Source of the DNA: Herbaspirillum hiltneri N3
GTDB lineage: Bacteria > Pseudomonadota > Gammaproteobacteria > Burkholderiales > Burkholderiaceae_D
Length of the DNA: 64,000 nucleotides
Reading direction: 5' to 3'
Assembly: GCF_001267925.1 (NCBI RefSeq)
Contig: NZ_CP011409.1
Span: 310,001 to 374,000 of the forward strand
Position numbers and translations under genes: made by a program. Below are positions 11,527-19,872 of this stretch, piece by piece (the first letter of the stretch is position 1; each line of letters begins with the position of its first letter). The notes below the pieces were generated by a model. The model worked only from the letters and a program-made list of their open reading frames with translations. It ran no database searches and had not been told where the DNA came from.

Positions 11527-11564
11527 ATGCCGGCGGCATTCGCACTGTGCGGATGCGCCGGCAT
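11527..11564 (+). other. Long hairpin between binding-protein and lactonase genes
   Basis: ATGCCGGCG at 11527-11535 pairs with CGCCGGCAT at 11556-11564, and the inner part CGCAC-T-GTGCG extends the stem, so nearly the whole 38 bases fold. There is no T-run. Such structures after binding-protein genes often stabilise the upstream mRNA and lower downstream expression; that role is inferred here. Confidence 0.6.
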
Positions 11565-11609
11565 TCTCATTGAATGTTCTGAATTATTTACGCTGACCGG
11601 ACCACGACC

Positions 11610-12488
11610 ATGCGCATCGATGCACATCAACATTTCTGGCGCTATCGCGCTGAAGATTACCCCTGGATAGGCGCCGGCATGGACGCACTGGCGCAGGACA
11701 AGCTGCCCGCCGATCTGCTGCCGCTGTTGCGCGCGCATCAGCTGGATGCGTCGGTCGCCGTGCAGGCGCGTCCGGGGCGCGACGAAACACGTTTCCTGCT
11801 CGGACTGGCGCAGGAGCATGATTTCATCGCCGGCGTGGTCGGCTGGGAAAACCTCGCCGTGCCCGATCTCGGCGAGCGCCTCGATGAATGGCAGGGCGGC
11901 GACAAGCTGTTGGGATTCCGTCATCAGGTGCAGGACGAAGCCGATGCGCGCGCCTTCCTGGAGCAAGCCGGTTTCAATCGCGGCGTGGCGTTACTGCAGG
12001 AGCGCAGCTATGTCTACGACGTGCTCGTGTTCGAACGCCAGTTGGCCGATACGCAGGCGTTCTGCGCACGGCATGACAAGCACTGGCTGGTGCTGGATCA
12101 TCTCGGCAAGCCCGCGCTGCGCGAGTTTGGCAAAAACGGCGGCAAAAGCGACGATGCCTTGTGGCGCTGGGAAAAGGAATTGCTGGCGCTGGGCGAATTG
12201 CCGCACGTGGTCTGCAAGCTGTCCGGGCTGGTCACCGAAGCCGACTGGAAAAACGGCCTGCAACCGGCCGACTACCAGCACATCCGCATCTGCCTCGATA
12301 CCGCGCTGGAAGCCTTCGGTCCGCAACGGCTGATGTTCGGTTCGGACTGGCCGGTGTGCCTGCTGGCGGCGTCTTACGACAAGGTGGCCGATGTGGTTGC
12401 AGACTGGGCGGCGGCCAACCTCGGCAAAGACGAGCAGGATGCGTTGTGGGGCGGAACGGCGGCGCGCTGCTACGGCCTCAAGGCCTGA
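11610..12488 (+). CDS. L-fuconolactonase-type amidohydrolase
   Basis: A 292-residue amidohydrolase_2 family protein. The metal/active-site motifs are in order: DAHQHFW at residues 4-10, FRHQVQDE near 111, VLDHLGKP near 161, CKLSGLVTEADW near 201 and FGSDWPVC near 249. This family hydrolyses sugar lactones such as L-fucono-1,5-lactone to the acid, linking the dehydrogenase to the FucD dehydratase. It is the last gene of the operon. L-rhamnono- or galactonolactone are alternatives, but the neighbours point to L-fuconolactone. Confidence 0.88.
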   Translation: MRIDAHQHFWRYRAEDYPWIGAGMDALAQDKLPADLLPLLRAHQLDASVAVQARPGRDETRFLLGLAQEHDFIAGVVGWENLAVPDLGERLDEWQGGDKLLGFRHQVQDEADARAFLEQAGFNRGVALLQERSYVYDVLVFERQLADTQAFCARHDKHWLVLDHLGKPALREFGKNGGKSDDALWRWEKELLALGELPHVVCKLSGLVTEADWKNGLQPADYQHIRICLDTALEAFGPQRLMFGSDWPVCLLAASYDKVADVVADWAAANLGKDEQDALWGGTAARCYGLKA

Positions 12489-12515
12489 CGCAACGGTAAC
12501 GCCGGCAGCGGCATC

Positions 12516-12869
12516 TCAATTGCCTTGCACCAGTTGCAAGGGCGTCGCCATCACGGTGTTCAGTTCGCGCATGTTCGCCGGCCGCTGCGCCACCAGCGTC
12601 AGCACCCACTCTTGCAAATAGGTTGCACCCGGCGTGTTCTTGCCGGTGCGGTCGTTGAGCACGCGTTGCCAGCCGCGCACGATCATGCCGTCGGCATGCA
12701 TGCTCAGCAATTGCGGTTCATACAGCGGCGACAGCAACAGCACCGGCCGGCCTTCCGCACCGTCCACGCCTCCCGCGATATCGGTATCGGGCGCGCTCAG
12801 CGTCATCTGGCGGGTGGTTCCGGCCATGCTCATCGTCACGATGCCGGCAAAACCGGCGTCGGCAGCCAC
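12516..12869 (-). CDS. Hypothetical protein downstream of a LexA-type box
   Basis: I do not recognise this family. The frame is open from 12962, but the start is uncertain. An ATG at 12926 lies inside the LexA-like box, and a TATAAT element (12913-12918, minus strand) would start transcription near 12906. I therefore place the start at the GTG at 12869, which has GAGG five bases upstream; an ATG at 12833 is also possible. The 117-residue product has no membrane segment. It has a Pro/Leu-rich centre (RPVLLLSPLYEPQLLSMHAD) and a helical end (YLQEWVLTLVAQRPANMREL). If SOS-controlled, it is a damage-inducible gene of unknown role. Confidence 0.55.
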   Translation of the reverse strand: MAADAGFAGIVTMSMAGTTRQMTLSAPDTDIAGGVDGAEGRPVLLLSPLYEPQLLSMHADGMIVRGWQRVLNDRTGKNTPGATYLQEWVLTLVAQRPANMRELNTVMATPLQLVQGN

Positions 12870-12918
12870 TTCCGCCTCGGTGCGGCGGATTCCCTCATGT
12901 CTTAGTTGTCGAATTATA

Positions 12919-12934
12919 CTGTACATAAATACAG
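12919..12934 (-). promoter_or_regulatory. LexA-type SOS box
   Basis: CTGTACATAAATACAG has the exact CTGT-N8-ACAG form recognised by proteobacterial LexA, and it sits in a longer near-palindrome TATACTGT...ACAGTATA at 12915-12938. A perfect TATAAT -10 element for the minus strand overlaps its edge (12913-12918). It is 158 bases before the flavin monooxygenase start on the other strand, so that gene could also be affected. Confidence 0.7.
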
Positions 12935-13091
12935 TATATTCCAAAATTGTCCCTCGGCGCAATACGAGTTCTTGCTTTCAAATTCATTCCCGGATGCACC
13001 GTACGCGGTATATGAATATGCGGATATATTCGTGGCGGCGGCATGGCGTGCGCAAGAGAATCATCGATTGATTTTCTTTCTGAAGCGCACC

Positions 13092-14441
13092 ATGAGCGAC
13101 ACATCCGCACGCCGGCGACAGCTGCATCTCAACATCAACATTCTGCATTCCGGTTTCGTCCCCTCGGCCTGGCGCTTGCCTGAGGCCGATCCCCATGCCT
13201 TCGTCGACGTCGGCCATTACATCCGTGTGGCGCAGATCGCCGAAGCCGCGAAATTCGATGCGGTCTTCCTGGCCGACAACGCTGCCATCATCGAGCAGAT
13301 CGATTTCCGGCCCATCACCGCACTGGAACCGACGGTGCTGCTTGCCAGCGTCGCTGCGGCGACCACGCACATCGGCGTGATTGGTACTGCCTCGACCAGC
13401 TATAACGAGCCGTATAACATCGCGCGCCGTTTCGCCACGCTGGACCACGTCAGCCAGGGCCGCGCCGGCTGGAACGTTGTCACCACCGCCGATCTCGGCT
13501 CGGCGCGCAACTTCGGTCGCGACGCGGTGCCCGATCACGCCACCCGCTATGCGCGCGCGGCCGAGTTCACCGACGTGGTCAAGGCCTTGTGGGACAGTTG
13601 GGAAGACGGCGCAATGATCGGCGACAAGGCCGGCGGCCGCTTCATCGACACCGCCAAGGTGCAGCCGATCGCGCATCGCGGCACGCACTTTTCCGTACAC
13701 GGTCCGCTCAACTTGCCGCGTACGCCGCAAGGGCATCCGGTGCTGGTGCAGGCGGGCGGCTCCGCCGATGGCCGCGATCTCGCCGCACGCCATGCCGAGG
13801 CGGTGTTTACGGCGTCGCAGTCGTTCGAGGAATCGCTGGCTTACGGACGCGAGCTCAAGGCGCGCGCGGCGGCCTACGGACGCGGGCCGCATGCCGTCAA
13901 GATTCTGGCGGGATTGACCACCATCATCGGCGCCACGGAGGCCGATGCGATCCGCCGGCGCAACGAGCTGATCGACATGATCCCTTGGAGTTACAGCATC
14001 AATCGCCTGGCCGGCATCCTTGGCGTCGCGCCGGAACGCATCAGGCTCGATGAGCGCCTGCCCGACGACATCGCGCTGCCCAACAACGGCAACGGCAATC
14101 ACACCTTCTTCAACGCCACCCTGGCGCAGGCGCGGCAACACGGCTATACCGCGCGGCAGCTGGTGTATGCGCTGGCGGGCGGAGGCGGCCACCGTGTCGT
14201 GGTCGGCACGCCGGAACAAATCGCCGACGACATCGAATACTGGTTCAAGGGCGGTGCGGCCGACGGGTTCAATCTGATGCCCGATGCACTGCCGAGCGGC
14301 CTGCAGGATTTCACCGACGGCGTCGTGCCCCTCCTGCAGCGGCGGGGCATCTTCCGGCGCGACTACGAAGGAACGACCCTGCGCGAACATCTGGGACTGG
14401 CGCGTCCGGGAGGACGCAAGAGCATCGCCGACGCTGCTTGA
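13092..14441 (+). CDS. LLM-class FMN-dependent monooxygenase (NtaA/SnaA/DszA type)
   Basis: A 449-residue bacterial luciferase-like monooxygenase of the nitrilotriacetate/dibenzothiophene-sulfone group. Typical motifs are visible: WRLPEADPHAFVDVGHYIRV at the N-terminus, FLADNAA, LEPTVLLASVAAATTHIGVI, FATLDHVSQGRAGWNVVTT, HPVLVQAGGS, and a C-terminal GTPEQIADDIEYWFKGGAADG. The enzyme uses reduced flavin from a separate reductase, not encoded here. The start at 13092 (MSDTSARRR) is chosen because the upstream frame contains the SOS box and is not coding-like. Neighbouring genes suggest oxidation of an organosulfur or similar small compound. Confidence 0.9.
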   Translation: MSDTSARRRQLHLNINILHSGFVPSAWRLPEADPHAFVDVGHYIRVAQIAEAAKFDAVFLADNAAIIEQIDFRPITALEPTVLLASVAAATTHIGVIGTASTSYNEPYNIARRFATLDHVSQGRAGWNVVTTADLGSARNFGRDAVPDHATRYARAAEFTDVVKALWDSWEDGAMIGDKAGGRFIDTAKVQPIAHRGTHFSVHGPLNLPRTPQGHPVLVQAGGSADGRDLAARHAEAVFTASQSFEESLAYGRELKARAAAYGRGPHAVKILAGLTTIIGATEADAIRRRNELIDMIPWSYSINRLAGILGVAPERIRLDERLPDDIALPNNGNGNHTFFNATLAQARQHGYTARQLVYALAGGGGHRVVVGTPEQIADDIEYWFKGGAADGFNLMPDALPSGLQDFTDGVVPLLQRRGIFRRDYEGTTLREHLGLARPGGRKSIADAA

Positions 14442-14447
14442 CCCGCT

Positions 14448-14471
14448 CGCCCGTCAACCGGATGACGGGCG
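14448..14471. terminator. Hairpin between convergent genes
   Basis: CGCCCGTCA (14448-14456) and TGACGGGCG (14463-14471) form a perfect 9-bp stem with a six-base loop just after the monooxygenase stop. There is no T-run, so this is at best a Rho-assisted or bidirectional transcript end. Confidence 0.5.
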
Positions 14472-14494
14472 CCGGAGATCAGAGCGGTCGGGGC

Positions 14495-15337
14495 CTATTT
14501 GGCCTTGAAATAATCGGGCAGGCGGAAACCGTCATAGAAACGATCGGCGCGGATCGCGTTCTGGAAGGTGTCGGAGCGATAGGCCTCGACGATGTCGCGG
14601 GCATATTGGTCCGATTGCCGCGTCTTCCTGACTGCCAGCACGTTGATGTAGGCCGGCGTCATGTCTTCCAGGATGAAGGCTTCCGACAGCTTGAGTTTGG
14701 CGAAGATGGCGAAGTTGCCCTGGATCGCGGCGAAGTCGGCATCGTCCAGCGCACGCGGCCCCTGGGCATTTTCCAGCAGCACGAGTTTCAGGCCGGCCTT
14801 GTTCTCGACCACGTCGAGTTCGGTGACGTCGACCGGATTGGCGTTCTCCTTGATCCTGATCCAGCCCAGGCGCTGCAATATCCACAGCGCGCGTTGCAGA
14901 TTGACCGGGTCGTTCGGCACGGCGACGGTGAAGCCTTTCCTGAGACCGTCGAGACTGCGGTGCTTCTTCGAATACAGGCCCATCGGCGGCGTCGGTACCT
15001 GCACGATGCCGACCAGGTCGGTCTTGTTGCGGTCGTTGTACGACTTCAGGAACACCGAGTGCTGCATCACGTTGGCGTCGATGTCGCCCTTGAACACCGC
15101 GCTGTTGGCTTCAAGGCCGGTGCTGAATTCGTAGTACCTGATCTTGTAGCCTTTTTTCTCCAGCTCGGGTTGCACGCCGATCTTGAATTCATCAATGTAA
15201 GGGCCGGGGACGAAACCTACGCGCAGTTCCGGTTTTTGCGGCGCCGCCGATGCTTGTCCTGTGAGCAGCGCAATGCCACTCAGCGCGAGCGCGGAAATGA
15301 ACGCGCCGAGGAGTCGGTGGAAGAGGTGATTACGCAT
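14495..15337 (-). CDS. MetQ/NlpA family ABC substrate-binding protein
   Basis: A 280-residue exported binding protein. The start at 15337 (MRNHLFHRLLG) gives a signal peptide with a hydrophobic core and ASA-type cleavage (GQASAAPQ); there is no lipobox Cys, unlike classical NlpA lipoproteins. The family core is clear: LRVGFVPGPYIDEFKIGVQPELEKKGY split by one strand, DIDANVMQHSVFLKSYN, VAVPNDPVNLQRALWILQ and VLAVRKTRQSDQYARDIVEA. The start overlaps the end of the upstream flavoenzyme gene. No partner ATPase or permease is next to it, so it is an orphan or works with a transporter elsewhere. Ligand probably a small sulfur compound. Confidence 0.88.
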   Translation of the reverse strand: MRNHLFHRLLGAFISALALSGIALLTGQASAAPQKPELRVGFVPGPYIDEFKIGVQPELEKKGYKIRYYEFSTGLEANSAVFKGDIDANVMQHSVFLKSYNDRNKTDLVGIVQVPTPPMGLYSKKHRSLDGLRKGFTVAVPNDPVNLQRALWILQRLGWIRIKENANPVDVTELDVVENKAGLKLVLLENAQGPRALDDADFAAIQGNFAIFAKLKLSEAFILEDMTPAYINVLAVRKTRQSDQYARDIVEAYRSDTFQNAIRADRFYDGFRLPDYFKAK

Positions 15338-16547
15338 ACGACACTCCAAAACGTTCGCTGGGCGGATTGTCGTTGAGGTGGTAGTCGCCAATGGCGGCTT
15401 CACGTTGCGTCGCCGGATTGTGCGATGCCAGCGTGCGGGCATTTCGCCAGTGGCGGTCCAGCCGGCGCTTGTCGCTGGTGGCGGAGGCGCCGCCGACTTC
15501 GAACAGCAGCGTGGCGGCTTCCAGCACCTGGCCGATGATGACCTGCTGGGCCTGGAAGGTCTGCACGTCGAGCGCAATGTAGTCCTCGGGTCTGGCGGCG
15601 TCGGCCAGGCGCGCCTGATGCACGGTGTGGATGGCGTTGGCAACGGCGTTGACCAGCTGTTCCGCCGACCAGGCCAGGCTGGCGAGGCGACCGACTACAC
15701 GGTGCACCAGCGGATTTTCGCGCGGGCTGGATTGTCCCGGTATGCCGAAGGTGCGCGTGCGCGCCTGCGTGAACGCCACCGCATCGCGTTGTACGGCGCG
15801 GGCGATGCCGGCCAGCGTGGCCAGGTGCACGGTCTGGTAAAACGCGGTGATGATGGTGTTGCGACGCGGTTGCGAGACGTGATAGCGATCCAGGATCTGC
15901 TGTTGCGTGACCAGCACTTTGTCGAAGCGCGTGGTGCCGCTGCCGGTCAGGCGCTGGCCGAAACCGTCCCAGTCATCCACGCGCGTTACGCCCGGCGTGT
16001 CGCTGCGGATCAGCACATTGAGGTCGGATTCGTCGTCGTGCGCACGCACCAGGATCCAGTCGGCGTACAGCGTACCGGTCGAATAATACTTTTCGCCGTT
16101 CAGCAGGAAGTGATCGGGGCGTTTGTCCGGATCCGGCGTGACGGTGACCGAGTTGCCCGTGGTGCCTGTGCGCTCCGAGACGGCCGCGCCGAAGGTCTCG
16201 CCCTTGCCGATCACGCCGAGCCAGTGACGCGTATCTTCGTCATCCTTGCGCTCAAGCAGCAGTTCAGTGAAGCCGGCGTTCACGCGCAGGATCTGCGGCA
16301 GATTCGATTCCGCTTCCGCCAGGCGGATCAGCAGGCTGAAAAACTGCGGCAGCGTGACGCCGCTGCCGCCGTGTTCGACCGGCACGCGCAGCGATGTGAA
16401 GCCGGCGTCCTTGAGCCATTGCACGGCTTCGTACGGCAGTTCGCGGTCGTTCTCACGGTCAATGCTGCCTTCTGCGATGCGCGTGAAGATGGGTTCAAAA
16501 CGCGCCAGCAAGGCGTCGAACGATGGCGGAGGTGATGCGTGGGTCAT
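15330..16547 (-). CDS. Acyl-CoA dehydrogenase-fold monooxygenase, SfnB/DszC-like
   Basis: A 405-residue flavoprotein of the acyl-CoA dehydrogenase fold. It has FGAAVSERTGTTGNSV where dehydrogenases have the FAD loop, HFLLNGEKYYSTGTLYADWI, and a C-terminal helix with WRNARTLASHNPA, a pattern typical of the DszC/SfnB group that oxygenates sulfur compounds with reduced flavin. It lacks the YEGT-type catalytic glutamate segment of true dehydrogenases. The start at 16547 is preceded by GAAGAG. It is co-transcribed with the NlpA-type binding protein (8-base overlap) and faces the flavin monooxygenase, so a joint desulfurisation role is likely. Confidence 0.85.
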   Translation of the reverse strand: MTHASPPPSFDALLARFEPIFTRIAEGSIDRENDRELPYEAVQWLKDAGFTSLRVPVEHGGSGVTLPQFFSLLIRLAEAESNLPQILRVNAGFTELLLERKDDEDTRHWLGVIGKGETFGAAVSERTGTTGNSVTVTPDPDKRPDHFLLNGEKYYSTGTLYADWILVRAHDDESDLNVLIRSDTPGVTRVDDWDGFGQRLTGSGTTRFDKVLVTQQQILDRYHVSQPRRNTIITAFYQTVHLATLAGIARAVQRDAVAFTQARTRTFGIPGQSSPRENPLVHRVVGRLASLAWSAEQLVNAVANAIHTVHQARLADAARPEDYIALDVQTFQAQQVIIGQVLEAATLLFEVGGASATSDKRRLDRHWRNARTLASHNPATQREAAIGDYHLNDNPPSERFGVSYA

Positions 16548-16952
16548 GGTTGTCTCTTCGTAATGATCGGGTTGCGCGCGGACCTTGCGACGAAGCAAGT
16601 CCACACCAGCAAGCGCCGATTATCTGGCAGCAAAACTCGCTTGATAACGAAGATAAACAGATATCCATATACCTCCCGCGGAGCCCCCGTGCGGCATGCC
16701 GGCTATGGCGCTCCCCGAAGTCGGGGCGGAATGGGCGGATTCAAGGGACTTGATTGTTCTATTGATGGAACGATGAATCCGGAATTTGCCTCCTAGTGCG
16801 CTTTCAACGCAAAACCTACACTTCAGTCCAAGCAGTCGCACTTGCACACCGCATCAGCAAACGCCGCTGCGCTTTGACCGGAAGGCTTCGAACGCTTCGT
16901 TGCCACAAGCACAACGCAAACAACGCACACAATGCAAACAAGGAGCATCACC
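16548..16952. other. Intergenic region, no gene seen
   Basis: About 400 bases upstream of both the flavoenzyme gene and a DUF4148-type gene. It contains a short hairpin CCCCGA-AG-TCGGGG at 16713-16726 and an A/C-rich run with repeated CGCAAACAA/CGCACACAA just before the next ribosome site. I see no operator I can name. Confidence 0.45.
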
Positions 16953-17213
16953 ATGAACACCACAACCGCACGTCTGGACCGCAGCGTCCTGAAACTTACC
17001 GCCGCCGTCCTGCTGATCGCCGTCGCCGGCACCGTCGCTGCCGGCAGCGCCCTGGCCGCCAACGAACCTGCCGACACCGCGCAAGCGCAGCAGGCCGATG
17101 TCCGTCAAAGCGTCAAGACACCGTCGAAGGCCTCGGTCAAGCGTCAGGAAATCCAGCAAAAGCTGGCACGCCACGAACCGCTGACTTACACCGAAACACT
17201 GTACCTGCGCTAA
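16953..17213 (+). CDS. Small exported protein, DUF4148-like
   Basis: An 86-residue protein with a signal peptide (hydrophobic stretch LKLTAAVLLIAVAGTVAAGS, cleavage near ALAA) and a polar mature part of about 50 residues containing SVKRQEIQQKLARHEPLTYTETLYL. AGGAG lies seven bases before the ATG at 16953. It resembles the many DUF4148-type small periplasmic proteins of Burkholderiales. Function unknown. A second gene of similar type follows after about 110 bases. Confidence 0.75.
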   Translation: MNTTTARLDRSVLKLTAAVLLIAVAGTVAAGSALAANEPADTAQAQQADVRQSVKTPSKASVKRQEIQQKLARHEPLTYTETLYLR

Positions 17214-17321
17214 TCGAGGGCGCAGATCCGTACTACCCTGCAACGACAAGCATTTCCGATTTCCGCCGCCAGCTTTCACGAGAAGCCGTGCGGCAAGTCA
17301 CCACCTCACCAAGGAGTCATC

Positions 17322-17603
17322 ATGAACATCAAGAAAATCGCCGGCGGCCTGCTTTTCCTCTCCATCGCAGGTAGCGCCATGGCCGAACAAGCCTATCCTC
17401 CTGAAACCCAATTCGTGTCGCACAAGACCCGCGCTGAAGTGATCGAAGAGCTGAAGCAGGCGCGCGCCAACGGCGAGATCATCAACAACGACGTGTATCC
17501 GGCCGAAGTCGCGCACAAGTCGACCGTGTCGCGCCAGGCTGTTGTTGAAGAGCTGAAGCAGGCTCGCCAGCACGGCGGTGCAGACATCAACGGCGGCGCC
17601 TGA
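17322..17603 (+). CDS. DUF4148 domain small periplasmic protein
   Basis: A 93-residue exported protein: signal peptide MNIKKIAGGLLFLSIAGSAM with cleavage near AMA, then a mature region with an internal duplication. EVIEELKQARANGEI and AVVEELKQARQHGGA are two copies about 37 residues apart, the DUF4148 pattern. AAGGAG lies seven bases upstream of the ATG. A function is not established for this family; stress-linked expression is common for such small exported proteins but cannot be shown here. Confidence 0.85.
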   Translation: MNIKKIAGGLLFLSIAGSAMAEQAYPPETQFVSHKTRAEVIEELKQARANGEIINNDVYPAEVAHKSTVSRQAVVEELKQARQHGGADINGGA

Positions 17604-17626
17604 TCGCCGTGCACATTTCCAGCGCT

Positions 17627-17662
17627 GGCAAGACCGGTCGAACCCCGCCTTCCGGTCTTGCC
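17627..17662. other. GC-rich hairpin between DUF4148 and pirin genes
   Basis: GGCAAGACCGG (17627-17637) and CCGGTCTTGCC (17652-17662) form a perfect 11-bp stem with a 14-base loop, 24 bases after the DUF4148 stop. No T-run follows, so termination is possible but not assured. Confidence 0.55.
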
Positions 17663-17710
17663 GGCGGATCATCGGAAACGCCGGTTCGCAGTTCGGAACC
17701 GGCGCTTGTC

Positions 17711-18493
17711 ATGAAAAAAATCCTCGGTATCTATCGCAGCTCCCGGCAGCATCGTATCGGCGACGGCTTGCTCGCGCGTACGCTGTTCTCCAAGCGCATG
17801 CTGGGACAGCACGTCAGTCCCTTCCTGCTGCTCGATCATGTCGGTTCGGCCGAAACCGGTGCGCCCGATGCCTGTGCGCAGCAGTCATACCGCAGCTGCA
17901 AAGTGCTGACCATGGTGCAACAGGGACGGCTGGACCTTGTCGGCGCCGACGGAACGAAACAGGTCCTCAACGCCGGCGACGTGCACTGGCGCAGCGTGAC
18001 CGGCGAGCACGACGCAGGAAGTTTTCGTGCGGCAGCCGGCCGCGTCAACGCGCGTGAAGCGTCGCCGCAGGTGCTGCAGTTGTGGATCGATGTGCCGGCA
18101 TCGGCGTTGCAGCCTTGCTCTGGAAAAATTGTCGCGGCCGACAGGATTCCTTCCATCGCCTTGCCCGACGGCGCCGGCAGCATCCGCGTGATCGCCGGCG
18201 ATTGCCTGAGCCGGCGTGGCGCGATGCCGACGGCGTCGGCCTTCGATGTGTGGGAGCTGCAATTGAATTCACGCTGCATGAGCGAATTCCAGGCCGTCGA
18301 AGGACGCACGGTATTGCTGGCGATCCTGAGCGGATCGGTGCTGATCAACGGCGACCATGCGGCGCTCGGCGGTGAAGTCGTGATGCTGGATCGCCCGGGG
18401 GCAGGCCTGTTGCTGGAAACGCGTGCCGACACCACGGCGTTGCTGCTGAGCGGAGAACCGCTGGACGCCGGCAGCGCCGTGCTTCATCAATAG
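17711..18493 (+). CDS. Pirin family protein
   Basis: A 260-residue bicupin starting MKKILGIYRSSRQHRIGDG. It shows the pirin landmarks SPFLLLDHVG, GDVHWRSVTGEHDAG and LQLWIDVPAS. The usual metal-binding HPHRG segment is not present: the corresponding region reads CAQQSYRSCKVLTMVQQG. This is therefore a divergent pirin that may not bind iron in the normal way. Pirins are reported as redox sensors, co-regulators or quercetinases. It is convergent with a LysR-type gene, and pirin/LysR pairs are common in proteobacteria. Confidence 0.78.
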   Translation: MKKILGIYRSSRQHRIGDGLLARTLFSKRMLGQHVSPFLLLDHVGSAETGAPDACAQQSYRSCKVLTMVQQGRLDLVGADGTKQVLNAGDVHWRSVTGEHDAGSFRAAAGRVNAREASPQVLQLWIDVPASALQPCSGKIVAADRIPSIALPDGAGSIRVIAGDCLSRRGAMPTASAFDVWELQLNSRCMSEFQAVEGRTVLLAILSGSVLINGDHAALGGEVVMLDRPGAGLLLETRADTTALLLSGEPLDAGSAVLHQ

Positions 18494-18523
18494 CGCGTCT
18501 CACACCTGTTGATGCTATGAATT

Positions 18524-19432
18524 CTAGTAGTCTTCCAGCGCGTCAAAACGCCTGGCAAGAAAATCAATCAGCTGCCGCACCGACGGCAACAGGAAGCGCC
18601 GTGAGGAGTACACGGCGTGGATGATGCCGGACTTCGGCGCCCATTCCGGCAAGACCTTCACCAATGCGCCGCTGCGCAATTCATCGATGACCACCATGGT
18701 CGGCAGATAGACGATGCCGGCGCCCGCCACGGCTGCACGCTTGAGGGCGGTGGCGTCGTCGGTCATCAGGCGCGGCGTGTGACGGATCGATGCAGTTTCG
18801 CCGTCGGCGTTTTCCAGATGCCAGACATGCTGCTCTACCGGGATCGCCAGGCTCATGCTGGGGAAGCGGTGCAGGTCGGCGGGCACTTCAGGGACGCGGC
18901 ATTTTTCCAGCAGCGCCGGACTGGCGGCCAGGCACCAGTGGCGCACGCCAAAAATCTTCAGCACCAGATCGCTGTCCTGCAAGGGCGGCAACAATACGCG
19001 CAGCGCAATGTCGACGCCTTCGTTGATGACGTCGACGCGCCGGTTGGTCGACTCCACCTGCAAGGTCACGCGCGGGTGTTCAATCAGGAAGTCCGCCAGC
19101 ATGACCCCCACGCGACCGTGCAGCAACGCCACCGGGCAGGTCAGCCGCACTGTGCCTTGCGGCTCGGCGCGGTTGCGTTCGACGGCTTCTTGCGCCGCTT
19201 CGGCTTCGACCAGCATCGCCTTGCAGTGCTCGTAATAGCTTTGCCCGATTTCCGTTACCGACAGGCTGCGCGTGGAGCGCTGGATCAGGCGCGCGCCGAG
19301 GCGTTCTTCCAGCTGGGCGATGCGCCGGCTCAGTTTCGATTTGGGAATGCCCAGCGCGCGACCGGCCGCGGCGAAGCCGCGATGGTCCACCACCTGCGCG
19401 AAGTAATAGAGGTCGTTCAGATCTTGCGTCAT
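18524..19432 (-). CDS. LysR family transcriptional regulator
   Basis: A 302-residue LysR protein of the DhaR/AaeR-like group. The N-terminal helix-turn-helix ([20 protein letters not shown], then [20 protein letters not shown]) occupies residues 7-60. The C-terminal domain contains [20 protein letters not shown] and [14 protein letters not shown]. The start at 19432 gives the normal length. It is convergent with the pirin gene, whose expression or partner genes it may control; its own divergent neighbour is a small cysteine-cluster gene at 19585. Confidence 0.9.
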   Translation of the reverse strand: MTQDLNDLYYFAQVVDHRGFAAAGRALGIPKSKLSRRIAQLEERLGARLIQRSTRSLSVTEIGQSYYEHCKAMLVEAEAAQEAVERNRAEPQGTVRLTCPVALLHGRVGVMLADFLIEHPRVTLQVESTNRRVDVINEGVDIALRVLLPPLQDSDLVLKIFGVRHWCLAASPALLEKCRVPEVPADLHRFPSMSLAIPVEQHVWHLENADGETASIRHTPRLMTDDATALKRAAVAGAGIVYLPTMVVIDELRSGALVKVLPEWAPKSGIIHAVYSSRRFLLPSVRQLIDFLARRFDALEDY

Positions 19433-19584
19433 GCGCCTTCCCTGTTTATTTTTTATGCGCACCCGATGCCGGCTGCCTGCCAATTATCGGTCCAAACGCC
19501 GTGCCCCGCTCGGCGATGCTGCGCGGGGGGAGGGGGAGGGTAGAATACGTCCCTTCTCGTCTTCTCTCGTTTGTTCTCATCGTC

Positions 19585-19860
19585 ATGAACTGCCGTCCCA
19601 ATTGCGGCGCATGCTGTACCGCGCCTTCCATCTCGAGCCCGATTCCAGGCATGCCGGACGGCAAGCCCGCGGGCGTGCCTTGCGTGCAACTGATGGATGA
19701 CTTGCGCTGTGCGATTTTCGGCCGGCCGGAGCGGCCTGCCTGCTGCGGGGGATTGCAGGCGTCGGTGGAGATGTGCGGCGATGGCCGCGAGATGGCGATA
19801 CAGTGGCTGGGGACGTTGGAACAGTTGACCGCGCCCGGCCGGAACACCGTCCCGGCCTGA
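19585..19860 (+). CDS. YkgJ family cysteine cluster protein
   Basis: A 91-residue protein with nine cysteines in the pattern of the YkgJ/Fli family zinc- or iron-binding cluster: CRPNCGACC at residues 3-11, GVPCVQL near 35, [15 protein letters not shown] near 42-57 and EMCGD near 65. The ATG at 19585 is chosen because the upstream frame is not coding-like. Function is not established; the cluster probably binds a metal. The G-rich run upstream (about 19524-19540) and polypyrimidine tract at 19551-19572 are unusual but unexplained. Confidence 0.85.
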   Translation: MNCRPNCGACCTAPSISSPIPGMPDGKPAGVPCVQLMDDLRCAIFGRPERPACCGGLQASVEMCGDGREMAIQWLGTLEQLTAPGRNTVPA

Positions 19861-19872
19861 CGCGCATCATTC

